In this document: positions 1-7,861 of the stretch, in pieces | Position numbering within the stretch: the stretch's first letter is position 1 | Layout of the letters: the number at the start of each line of letters is the position of its first letter | Translations under genes and position numbers: made by a program | Origin: Rhodococcus marinonascens NBRC 14363 | GTDB taxonomy: Bacteria; Actinomycetota; Actinomycetes; Mycobacteriales; Mycobacteriaceae | NCBI RefSeq assembly: GCF_001894885.1 | Contig: NZ_BCXB01000019.1 | Location: 1 to 64,000 of the forward strand | Length of the DNA: 64,000 bases | Direction: 5' to 3' | Notes under the pieces: model-generated | What the model saw: the letters and a program-made list of their open reading frames with translations, nothing else | Databases searched by the model: none | Told to the model about the DNA's origin: nothing

Positions 1-101
1 GAACTCCCGTCACTCGAGCACGATGACAGGGTCAGCGCCAGCACGGCGGTGAGCAGCAGTGCAACCAGCACACGGACCTTCACTCCGACGGAAGACAGCA
101 T
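1..101 (-). CDS. lipoprotein, N-terminal part only (runs off left edge)
   Basis: Only the first 33 codons are inside the window. Read leftward from the ATG at 101-99 they encode a short basic start (VKVR), a hydrophobic stretch rich in Leu, Ala and Val, and a lipobox LSSC with the cysteine at residue 28, followed by SSDGS. This is a typical lipoprotein signal peptide, so the product should be an envelope-anchored lipoprotein. The mature domain is outside the window, so no function can be given. The Shine-Dalgarno sequence is weak. Confidence 0.6.
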   Translation of the reverse strand, partial: MLSSVGVKVRVLVALLLTAVLALTLSSCSSDGS

Positions 102-229
102 AGTGAGAAGCCTAACCCGGGGCGTCCGGTTCGACCGAGGATCCCACGCGCGACGCGGGTCACTCCCACCCGTCGGCGATACGGGCGAACGGAGGTCATT
201 GTTTGTCATACAGACAAGAAGGAGGCGTC

Positions 230-460
230 ATGGTGCCGCTGTCCGGACGTCCCGCCGCGGCGGGAGCCCACCCCAAACAGGTGACCTATTACCGCGGCTC
301 CAACGAGTGTCTCTTCATCACCGAAACCCTCCGCACCCTCCACTTCTCCGACGAAGACGCGCTGATCCGCACGTTGATGCGCACCGGTCGGCAACTGCGT
401 GCCGGAATCGGCGTGGTTCCGGAAGACGTTCTGGCCGAGATCTTCGGCCTTGTGACCTAA
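230..460 (+). CDS. small hypothetical protein, 76 aa
   Basis: The ATG at 230 is preceded by an excellent Shine-Dalgarno (AAGAAGGAGG at 216-224), which decides this start over a TTG nine codons upstream. The product is soluble, with no signal peptide or membrane segment. Its C-terminal half (ETLRTLHFSDEDALIRTLMR, then a Val/Ile-rich stretch) looks helical. I do not recognise the family. The gene stands alone between leftward lipoprotein genes. Confidence 0.5.
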   Translation: MVPLSGRPAAAGAHPKQVTYYRGSNECLFITETLRTLHFSDEDALIRTLMRTGRQLRAGIGVVPEDVLAEIFGLVT

Positions 461-573
461 AAGAACGCCACCCGAAAGAGTTCGGCCAGTCGCTCGGGGA
501 GGCCGTCGCTCTCATGACTACTTCCTCCGGAAGCGTGACCCAGACCCACTCTCCACCATCGCTCGTGGGACGC

Positions 574-978
574 TCAGCCGTTGGCACTGTCTGGTTTCGC
601 CGGGTTGGCGACGGTGGGCGGTGTGGTGAATGGGTTGGCGATTCCGCACCGTCGGTCGCCTTCCGCGCCTTGGGCGTTTCGCCACTGCGGATCGCTGCAC
701 TTGCTCTCGAGGTTATCGGGGTCGGCAGGGTTAGAGGCAGTGGGCGACCAAGGAGGAGGTTCATGAGCTGTTTCAGAGTGACCGTCCTCGGTCGATCTCA
801 CGGGAGAAACAGGAACGCTGGGAGTCGTACTTGGGGTGCTCGGGGTGGCGGTCAACGACGACTGGTGGAGGGTGGGTTCGGAGCTGTGCTCACTTGAAGA
901 GCCGGCTCCGCCGCATCCCGTCATCAGCAATGCCATCGTCGAGATGAGTGTTGCACCAACAGCACACGACAATCTCAC
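574..978 (-). CDS. Ser/Thr/Pro-rich lipoprotein, 134 aa
   Basis: The GTG start at 978 has a GGAG box about 9 bases upstream. The N-terminus is a lipoprotein signal peptide (MRLSCAVGATLIST, hydrophobic core, lipobox LMTGC). The rest is low-complexity Ser/Thr/Pro/Glu, ending in a short region with two cysteines and the word CGIANPF. No catalytic domain is visible; it is probably a surface-exposed, largely disordered lipoprotein. It is divergent from the lipoprotein gene beginning at 1300. The plus strand over the same bases also has open frames, but without a signal sequence or a good start. Confidence 0.5.
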   Translation of the reverse strand: MRLSCAVGATLISTMALLMTGCGGAGSSSEHSSEPTLHQSSLTATPSTPSTTPSVPVSPVRSTEDGHSETAHEPPPWSPTASNPADPDNLESKCSDPQWRNAQGAEGDRRCGIANPFTTPPTVANPAKPDSANG

Positions 979-1299
979 AAGTGGTACTCCGATTCGTTCT
1001 ATGTGATTGGGACATGGGATAGTCGTCTGTTTGGTCCGCTTTGTTACAGAAGGTGAGGGAGATGGTTCGGTACCGGTCTGGCACGCGAAGCGTCGCCCGA
1101 GCCGCCTCTACGGCGACAGCTCCTGCCGATCATGGCCGGCAAACCGGGCTCGGTGCGGGCGGTCCCGCCTGGCCGCCCCCGTGCGGAGTGGATTCTGTAA
1201 CGCAGCCTCACTGTGTGCCGATCTTCAAACGACCGTGGCTGCGTTGCACACGAGCTGAACAATCCGCGCAACTGCTATTTCTATTATGGAAGGTTCACC
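979..1299. other. divergent intergenic region
   Basis: This lies between two divergent lipoprotein genes and should hold both promoters. Short open frames exist on both strands but have Arg/Ser-rich, shadow-like composition and no convincing ribosome binding site. I see no repeat or clear operator. Confidence 0.3.
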
Positions 1300-1965
1300 T
1301 TGCGAAACCGACTCAGCACGATAGCTGCCGGGCTGACCTGTGCAACAGTTGTATTCACTGCCACAGGATGCGGGAGCACTGACACCCAGTCGGCACAGAA
1401 CACCTCGAGTACGTCGGACGCCCCGAATACGACCGTGACCGCAGACGGTTCGATGACCACCTCCGTCACCGCAGCGCCCGAATCAACTCCCGCAGACGTA
1501 GGCGCGACAGAATGGGATTCGAACTCGACACTCCCGACCGATACCGCCCCCCAATCGTCGCTGCCCTCCGCGTCGGCGGATCTGACGCTGACCGACGTCC
1601 GGGTCGGCCGGCATCCGGGCTTCGATCGCGTGGTCTACGAGTTCACCGGTACCGGGACACCTGGTTGGCGTGCCCGCTACGTCGACAGTGCCACACAGGA
1701 CAACTGTAATAAGCCCATCTCTGTGACAGGAAACGGGATCATACAGATCTACATCAACCGAATCACGTTTCCCTACGACAACTCTGGAGTCAGATCATTT
1801 TCCCCGGTTCCGGGCACAGGGAGCGTTGTGACCGAAGTCCGGGAAGGGGTCAGCTGGTCCGAGGGTGACATGCAGTCGTTCATCGGTACTGCTCGTTCCC
1901 AACGCCCGTTCACCGTCTTCACCCTCAGCGGGCCCACCCGCGTAGTCGTCGACATCGCTACCTGA
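1300..1965 (+). CDS. lipoprotein with AMIN-like C-terminal domain, 221 aa
   Basis: I choose the TTG at 1300 because GGAAGG (1288-1293) sits just upstream and the signal peptide starts there: LRNRLSTIAAGLT, hydrophobic core, lipobox with TATGC. An earlier ATG would add 29 residues before the signal. A Thr/Ser-rich linker of about 80 residues follows. The C-terminal ~125 residues (from LTLTDVRVGRHPGFDRVVYE to TRVVVDIAT) match the beta-rich AMIN-like domain of mycobacterial and rhodococcal lipoproteins. Members are anchored outside the membrane; their biochemical role is not established. The domain has two cysteines' worth of context only at CNKP. Monocistronic. Confidence 0.7.
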   Translation: MRNRLSTIAAGLTCATVVFTATGCGSTDTQSAQNTSSTSDAPNTTVTADGSMTTSVTAAPESTPADVGATEWDSNSTLPTDTAPQSSLPSASADLTLTDVRVGRHPGFDRVVYEFTGTGTPGWRARYVDSATQDNCNKPISVTGNGIIQIYINRITFPYDNSGVRSFSPVPGTGSVVTEVREGVSWSEGDMQSFIGTARSQRPFTVFTLSGPTRVVVDIAT

Positions 1966-2605
1966 AACCAGTGCGTGAGACCACTGGCCGAACAGTTTTC
2001 GGCAGCCGGTGAAATCCAAGAACGTGCTTCAATGTGATTGCACGATCAGTCGACCAGCACGAGGTGTGGACCTACCGCGCCTTGTGTGCACACACCACCT
2101 TGTCGATGCTCGCCCCGGCTTAGCACGCAGGTACCAAAACCCAAGCGATGAACGGGAAACTGAAATCGAAGACCAGGACAGAATCGGCTTCACGGTATCC
2201 GAGATCCTCCACCTGCTCGTGTATCTGATCCTTCGACACGCGCATCCCGAGGCGCATGTCTGGTCCTTGTCGCGGTGGCTACGACACCCGGAAGCCGCCT
2301 GATTCACCACACCGACTCCGGCAGCCCGATGCACGTTGACTGTCTTGACGGAACCCCTTGTGCTGGAATAGATCGTAGCGTCAATCGGAAGTGTCTGCGG
2401 AGCTTCCCCTGGGGGCTGCGGCGGTGAGCCCGACGGTGTCAGGGAGACAGGCCGCCTGCACATCCTGTCGGAACTCTCGGGTGGTAAGTTCAGTATCGAC
2501 GGCCGCGTCGATACGCTGGCCTTCGTCGAAGAAAGTTAGTCGGCGCCAAAACATCAGCGGCTGCGGCGCCAGGTGAACAACGCAGAGCTTCAGCATGTTT
2601 GATCA
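1966..2605. other. 640-bp gene-poor stretch with degenerate ORFs
   Basis: No confident gene. On the minus strand 2120-2257 could encode a 45-residue peptide (starting MRLGMRVSKDQIHEQ, with a hydrophobic end) with an AAGGA sequence upstream. A second minus frame at 2381-2596 has coding-like composition in its first half. Neither matches a family I know, and the stretch may be eroded coding DNA. It ends at the strong inverted repeat at 2606. Confidence 0.25.
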
Positions 2606-2658
2606 ATGAGTATTGCCCCTCACCGCAGCTGGTGGCTGATGTGAGGGGCAATACTCAT
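2606..2658. terminator. bidirectional terminator-like 18-bp perfect inverted repeat
   Basis: The two 18-base arms (2606-2623 and 2641-2658, starting ATGAGTATTGCCCC) are perfectly complementary around a 17-base loop. The element sits 12 bases past the stop of the leftward gene ending at 2671, so it most likely ends that transcript. There is no long U tract, as is common in actinobacteria. Confidence 0.75.
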
Positions 2659-2670
2659 CTCGATTGTGCG

Positions 2671-3174
2671 CTACTTCACCCTGGCGATGCCGATGCCCGG
2701 CCCGCCGCCAGGAAGTTGGACGAGCGGGCTATTGGTGAACGTGTAGGGCGTGAGATCCCACGTGGTGAAGGGCCCGGTAATGTTTTCTTTGGTAACCACG
2801 CGCGGATTCACTCGCATCGTGTCAACGGAGTCAGGGTTGTCGAAGAAGGTGTCCGGTGCCTCTGTTCCTACCGTTTCGAATTTCGCCGTGGGCGAGCTCA
2901 ACGCATTTATGTCGTACACACGACGGTACTCGATCATCTGAAAGTCAGGGGTTTTGTACGTGCCACGGTACGTGTGTTCTGCCACCGCTTCGTAGATCGG
3001 GAATCCCGCGTTGTGGGCCGCGATCAGTGCTTGGACGGTCATCCCCTCTGGGGCCGCGATGTCGCCCACTGCAGCACCGGCTGCGAAGGCGGTGATCGGG
3101 GCCAATGGGTCCTGACTCGGTGCGGCGGACGCCGGAATCGCTGTGCCGACAACGGTAGCCGCGGATAGTGCCAC
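2671..3174 (-). CDS. secreted protein of unknown function, 167 aa (possibly 5'-truncated)
   Basis: The only usable start is GTG at 3174; upstream codons overlap the end of the PucR gene and contain no start. The N-terminus (VALSAATVVGTAIPASAAPS) looks like the core and cleavage site of a signal peptide, but the usual basic residues before the core are missing. Either the start is unusual or the 5' end has been lost. The mature part (about 145 residues) contains words such as GMTVQALIAAHNAGFPIYEA and YRGTYKTPDFQMIEYRRVYD; I do not recognise a family. It lies 38 bases after the PucR gene and could be the last gene of that operon. The 2606 terminator follows. Confidence 0.55.
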   Translation of the reverse strand: MALSAATVVGTAIPASAAPSQDPLAPITAFAAGAAVGDIAAPEGMTVQALIAAHNAGFPIYEAVAEHTYRGTYKTPDFQMIEYRRVYDINALSSPTAKFETVGTEAPDTFFDNPDSVDTMRVNPRVVTKENITGPFTTWDLTPYTFTNSPLVQLPGGGPGIGIARVK

Positions 3175-3212
3175 TGAGGGTTCTTTATCAGAATTCGGCG
3201 AGTCCCTTGCTT

Positions 3213-4526
3213 CTAGCGCAACACCGTCGGTCCCAGGAACTCGCAGACCTGAAGAGCAAGGGCCAGATCGAGTTTGCTGCGCCCCGCGACTCCGGTGCTC
3301 GGGTCGCCGAGTGCCTTGGTGACGCGGTACTTGACGGTGTTGCGGTGCAGATTCATTTGCTGGGCGGTGTGCAGGTGGCTCTCGCCGTTCGCGAAGTAGG
3401 TGCCCAGGGTTGTCCGCAAAGTGGCGGCCTGATCGGTGTTTTCGGCGAGTGGGCCGAGGACTTCCCACACCCACGCCCGGGTGGAGTCGAGATTTTCGGC
3501 GAGTAGTGACACCACGGCGACGCCGCGATCGCCGAAGCTGACCATCGGCCGGGCCGGTGTGTTGGGGACTGTGGCGACGGAGTAGGCGGCGAGAGCCTGT
3601 TCGTGCGAACGCCGGAACCCCGCAACCCCGGGCGAGGGTAGGCCGATCGCAGTCCGTATCCGCGCGTTCGAGGGCAGTGCGGCTGAGAGTTCGGCGGTGT
3701 CGATGAGGGGCTGGCGGCGCCCGAATGGGAGCCAGGCCCACAGGGTTCGGCGATCGATGGCGGTGACGATGGGAGCAGAATCCGTCGTGAGGTGGCGGGC
3801 GATGCCGCGCACGTAGTGGTCGAGCGAGTTGAGGCCCGCCTCGTCGTCTGATCCGGTCGACCACAGAATCATCGCGACATGGGTCTGGTCGAGTCGGTAG
3901 TGCGTCTCGGCCTCGAAAGCGGACCCGTCGCTCCCCGTCCCGTTGAGGAGGGTGTGGATGATGGACGAGTGGACGTTGCCGCGCGCACCGAGCCACCGTC
4001 GTCGTTCCTGCTCGTACGCACCGAATACGTATAGCGTGATCCAGTCGATGTAGCTGTACATCACCTCCGACATGTGTTTGAGCACAGCCAATGTCAGCGG
4101 TCCCGGCAGACCCAGCGTGCCGACCTCGTCGTAGCAGATCTTCATCAGGTCGTCCTGGCCCATGTAGTAGGCGCGCACCAGCGAGTTCGACGACACGTCA
4201 CGTTGGGCCAACCGCAGCGCGTACTCCACGGCCGCCGTCGTCGGTTGCAGATGGTCGACGGGAATATCGTTCGCCAGGACGTGGATGATCGTCGAGATGT
4301 TGCCCTGCACGCTGGCTTCGAGCAGTTCCATCAGCTGCGGGTCTTCGTCGAGTTGGTCGATCTCATGCGCGAGTAGCGCAGTCATAGCGCGGGTGATCTC
4401 CGCCTGCCGTGCGTCGAGTCTTCGAGCTATGCCGGCGACGATGTCGAGGACTTCGGTCGCCGCCATCGTGGGCGCCTTGGACATCCTGCGCCTCGCACCG
4501 GCCTGGCGGTCGCCGGCACTGCTCAC
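3213..4526 (-). CDS. PucR/CdaR-family transcriptional regulator, 437 aa
   Basis: The C-terminal helix-turn-helix typical of PucR proteins is clear (HTAQQMNLHRNTVKYRV, near residue 405). It is preceded by a GGDEF-like or linker region (IGLPSPGVAGFRRSHEQALAAY) and an N-terminal helical sensing region (EIDQLDEDPQLMELLEASVQ). I choose the GTG at 4526, which overlaps the stop of the oxidoreductase as GTGA and has GGAGGAG 8 bases upstream; an ATG 14 codons further in is the alternative. Coupled last in a ligase-DUF3556-oxidoreductase operon, it probably controls that operon in response to a pathway metabolite, which is inference. Soluble; no signal peptide. Confidence 0.85.
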   Translation of the reverse strand: MSSAGDRQAGARRRMSKAPTMAATEVLDIVAGIARRLDARQAEITRAMTALLAHEIDQLDEDPQLMELLEASVQGNISTIIHVLANDIPVDHLQPTTAAVEYALRLAQRDVSSNSLVRAYYMGQDDLMKICYDEVGTLGLPGPLTLAVLKHMSEVMYSYIDWITLYVFGAYEQERRRWLGARGNVHSSIIHTLLNGTGSDGSAFEAETHYRLDQTHVAMILWSTGSDDEAGLNSLDHYVRGIARHLTTDSAPIVTAIDRRTLWAWLPFGRRQPLIDTAELSAALPSNARIRTAIGLPSPGVAGFRRSHEQALAAYSVATVPNTPARPMVSFGDRGVAVVSLLAENLDSTRAWVWEVLGPLAENTDQAATLRTTLGTYFANGESHLHTAQQMNLHRNTVKYRVTKALGDPSTGVAGRSKLDLALALQVCEFLGPTVLR

Positions 4527-5956
4527 GTTGCATCTCCTCCGCCCCGTCGCAGATAACGCAGGGCGGATTGCGCTGCGTTGTACCCGCACATCCCGTGCGC
4601 CCCGGCGCCGGGCGGTGTCGACGCCGAGCACAGATACGTGCCCGGCACGCCGGTGCTGTATGGGTCGAGGGCAATGCGCGGGCGTAGCACCACCTGCGTC
4701 TCGTTGTTGGCGCCTCCGATGATGTCTCCGCCGACATGGTTGGGGTTGAATTCGGCCAGCCCGGCTGGACCGGTGCTGGTGGTTGCGACGATACGATCCC
4801 GGAAACCGGGCGCGAACCGTTCGATCTGCGCGGTGATCGCCTCCGTAGCGTCGCCCGTATAGCCGTGTGGGACATGCGCGTACGCGTACAGCGGATGCAG
4901 ATCCCCCTTCGATCGAGTGGGATCGGCCACGTATTGCTGGCCGAGCAGCACGTACGGCCGCTGCGGCATCCGTCCTGCGGTGACCTCCCGTTCGGCGTGC
5001 GCGATCTCGGCGAAGGTGCCCCCGAGATGCACGGTGCCCGCGCGACCGCACGCGGGATCGGTCCAGGGCACCCCACCATCGACGGCGAAGTCGACCTTGA
5101 ATGCGCCGGGCGCGTGCTTGAATCGTCGGTAAGCACGCGCGACCCTGTCGGGCAGTCGATCGCCCAGTATGCCGAGCGCGGCGGACGGTGCGACGTCGAG
5201 CAGGACCACGTCCGCTGCCGGGATGTCGCCCCAGGTGCGGACCCGTGCACCCGTGGTGATCTTGCCACCGCGATCCGCCAGCACGGTCGCCAGCGCGGTG
5301 GTGATCGACTGTGAACCACCCTCCGCGACAGGCCAGCCGTAGCGGTGACCCGCAGCGATGATCATCAAACCGACAGCGGAGGTCGCGGGACGATCGAGAC
5401 GGTAATAGGCGTGCGCGGCGACACCACCGAACAGTGCGCGTCCCCGCTCGGTGCGCCACCAGCGGGCGGTGACGGTAGCCGGCAGCAATGCGCGGGGCCC
5501 GAAGCTAGCCAGCCGGATCGGGTGCCGGGGCACATTCGCGATCGGACGCATCAGGTCGGATGCCAGATCATCGAATCCGTCGGCGAGGCCCCCGAACATG
5601 CGCTGCCAGCGTGCGCCGTCCTCGCCGAGACCGGCGGCGGTCGCGGCGACCGACCGGTGGAGTAACCCGGCGTCGCCCGAGTCGAGGGGGTGGGCGCAGT
5701 CGATCTCCGGCCACTTCCAGGTCAACCCGTATCGCTCTAGGTCGAGTGTCTGCAGGTACGGCGATCCAGCCCCCATCGGGTGGAACGCCGAACAGTGATC
5801 GTGCAGGAGGCCGGGGACGGTGAGTTCGCCCGACCGGGTACCGCCGCCGATGGTGTCGGCGGCCTCGAGGACCTGGACCTCGACCCCCTGGCGAGCCAGG
5901 TGGACTGCGGCAGCGAGCCCGTTCGGCCCGCTGCCGACCACGACAGCCTTGGTCAC
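4523..5956 (-). CDS. FAD-dependent oxidoreductase, phytoene-desaturase-like, 477 aa
   Basis: The N-terminus carries an FAD dinucleotide-binding fold (VVVGSGPNGLAAAVHLARQG, then VLEAADTIGGG). The protein has the length and layout of the NAD(P)/FAD oxidoreductase family that includes phytoene desaturases (AFHPMGAGSPYL; C-terminal LCSASTPPGAGAHGMCGYNA). The reaction is probably a redox step on a hydrophobic substrate; the substrate is unknown and no other carotenoid gene is visible. The GTG start overlaps the stop of the DUF3556 gene (GTGA), and its own stop overlaps the start of the PucR gene, so all three are translationally coupled. Confidence 0.8.
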   Translation of the reverse strand: MTKAVVVGSGPNGLAAAVHLARQGVEVQVLEAADTIGGGTRSGELTVPGLLHDHCSAFHPMGAGSPYLQTLDLERYGLTWKWPEIDCAHPLDSGDAGLLHRSVAATAAGLGEDGARWQRMFGGLADGFDDLASDLMRPIANVPRHPIRLASFGPRALLPATVTARWWRTERGRALFGGVAAHAYYRLDRPATSAVGLMIIAAGHRYGWPVAEGGSQSITTALATVLADRGGKITTGARVRTWGDIPAADVVLLDVAPSAALGILGDRLPDRVARAYRRFKHAPGAFKVDFAVDGGVPWTDPACGRAGTVHLGGTFAEIAHAEREVTAGRMPQRPYVLLGQQYVADPTRSKGDLHPLYAYAHVPHGYTGDATEAITAQIERFAPGFRDRIVATTSTGPAGLAEFNPNHVGGDIIGGANNETQVVLRPRIALDPYSTGVPGTYLCSASTPPGAGAHGMCGYNAAQSALRYLRRGGGDAT

Positions 5957-7794
5957 GAGTGCACCCCGCTGCTGTCACCGCTGTCACGCATCTTCGGCTC
6001 CTCGATCGGGTCCGGGTCGATGAGTGCCCGGTTCGCATCCACCTCCAGTGTCCACCGCACGTCGAACGGGATGGGTCCGTTCGGCAACCACGGCTGCTCG
6101 TTGATCGCGTCGGCCACCTTGTAGGTTCCCCGTTCGATGACACCGAGCGCGGCGTCGATCACTTTATATTCCTGAACGCCCTTGTGGATGGGCTGCGACT
6201 CGATCCAGGCGACGAGGAACTCACCCGGTGCAAAGTTGCACCGCCTCTGGATCGCGGCGATCAGGTGCTCGTTGTGCAGGTGTCCGTCACCGAAGTTGAA
6301 GGCGATCAGAGAATTGCAGCTGAACTCGGCTTCCCGCAACGTGTAGGTGTCGATGTCCTCTCCGAGATGGTTCATCATCAGTGAGAAAAGGGCGCGTCCC
6401 TGGCTGTGCATCGACCGGAATCCGAGCAGTTGGTGCATCACCACGTCCGCCTCCTCCGGCGAGTAGGTGCCGAGCAGTTGGGTGCGGGTGATCTTGGCAG
6501 GACGGGAGATGAACTGGTCGAGTTTCTCCTCGGTGCCCGGCGCGAAAGCCCACGTAGCCGAAGACCAGTTGCCCGCGTACTGACGCATTGACGGCAGAAA
6601 GGACACCAGGTCGGGCCGCAGGTTGCCCAGGATGGGAAAGAACAGCAGTGCGGCGACGATTACCGCGAGCAGCCACACCGACGACATGTCCGCGACGCCG
6701 TAGCCTTCCCATGCCGGGAATCCGGCGAACAGGAACACCGATGCGAAGGCGAACAGCAGATTCCACTCCAGCGGCACCGCCAGCGGGAACGTGGACAGGA
6801 TGAACAGGTGAAATGCGACCATCAGCACCACGGTCACCAGGGTCAGCGTGCGGTTGGTGGAGAACAGCAGCACCAGTGGGGCAACCACCTCGACGAGCGT
6901 CCCAAGCACGTGGGCGACGCCACCGCCGACGATGGATGGACGCAGGTCCTCGGGGTAGTTGCGGTAGTGCGCGCGCTTGATCGCCTTGGACGGCATCCAC
7001 GGGGTGTTGCTGATCATCGGTGGCACCACCATGGAGAAGTGGTGACCGAGCTTCGAGACGCCGGCGCCGACCCACACCACTACGATCAGAAGCTTGAGCG
7101 CGATGATCATGTCCACGAACGACAAGGTCGCGAAGAACACGATCGCAGGCAGGTACTGCTCGCTGCGCGCGGCGAGGAAGATGACCTTGTCGCGCAGGCC
7201 GATGATCACCAGCAGTGCAATGAGGGGGAACAGCACGGCGGGACGAACGAGGCCCGAATTGTCGGCGATCGCCGCGTCGATCGACGCGGTGTGCACGCCG
7301 GGAAGGGTGAGCGCGACGACGATGTTCACCAGCAGTGCGGCATACAGGACGACATCGAATTCGGTCCGCGTGTCACCGGAGGTCAGCGGCACCTTCCCCG
7401 GCCACGGCGGGAGCCGGATCGTGCCGGGGCGCAGCCAGTACAGGATGCCGCCGGTCATCGGCTTGAAGTGACCAGCCAGCGGACCCCACGATCCTGCGAG
7501 TCCGATTGATTCGAGCAGCACCGTCCACAGAATCAGCTTCTGATACACGATCGGCTCGTTCCACCATGCCCCGACGTCGAGAACGTTGTGGCCGGACGTG
7601 AAGGTCGCGATCGACAGTCCCACGCCGAGGTAGAGGACGAGCAGTTTCAAAATGTAGATGGTGTGCACCATCTTCGGTGTTCCGAAACCGTAGTCGACCC
7701 AGTGCGTCGACGTCGCGCGAATGCGGTCGAGGAACGGACGGTCGAGAAAGGTGGCGGGGTCGACTTCGGGGGGGTTTCCCGTCTTGAATCCCAT
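5953..7794 (-). CDS. DUF3556 membrane protein, 613 aa
   Basis: A polytopic membrane protein: hydrophobic segments recur from about residue 45 (IYILKLLVLYLGVGLSIATF) to about residue 390, followed by a soluble C-terminal ~200 residues. Sequence and size fit the actinobacterial DUF3556 family. The soluble tail includes FSCNSLIAFNFGDGHLHNEH and FAPGEFLVAWIESQPIHKG. The ATG at 7794 follows a GGAGC box. The gene begins 67 bases after the acyl-CoA ligase-like gene and ends in a GTGA overlap with the oxidoreductase gene. The family has no established activity. Its tight link to a ligase and an FAD enzyme suggests work on a lipid-like substrate at the membrane, which is inference. Confidence 0.8.
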   Translation of the reverse strand: MGFKTGNPPEVDPATFLDRPFLDRIRATSTHWVDYGFGTPKMVHTIYILKLLVLYLGVGLSIATFTSGHNVLDVGAWWNEPIVYQKLILWTVLLESIGLAGSWGPLAGHFKPMTGGILYWLRPGTIRLPPWPGKVPLTSGDTRTEFDVVLYAALLVNIVVALTLPGVHTASIDAAIADNSGLVRPAVLFPLIALLVIIGLRDKVIFLAARSEQYLPAIVFFATLSFVDMIIALKLLIVVVWVGAGVSKLGHHFSMVVPPMISNTPWMPSKAIKRAHYRNYPEDLRPSIVGGGVAHVLGTLVEVVAPLVLLFSTNRTLTLVTVVLMVAFHLFILSTFPLAVPLEWNLLFAFASVFLFAGFPAWEGYGVADMSSVWLLAVIVAALLFFPILGNLRPDLVSFLPSMRQYAGNWSSATWAFAPGTEEKLDQFISRPAKITRTQLLGTYSPEEADVVMHQLLGFRSMHSQGRALFSLMMNHLGEDIDTYTLREAEFSCNSLIAFNFGDGHLHNEHLIAAIQRRCNFAPGEFLVAWIESQPIHKGVQEYKVIDAALGVIERGTYKVADAINEQPWLPNGPIPFDVRWTLEVDANRALIDPDPIEEPKMRDSGDSSGVHS

Positions 7795-7861
7795 CGCGAG
7801 GCTCCTAGAGGTAGAGGGTGTCGCCTCGGGTGCGGGTCGAGGCGTGGGGTGAGTAGAGGTG

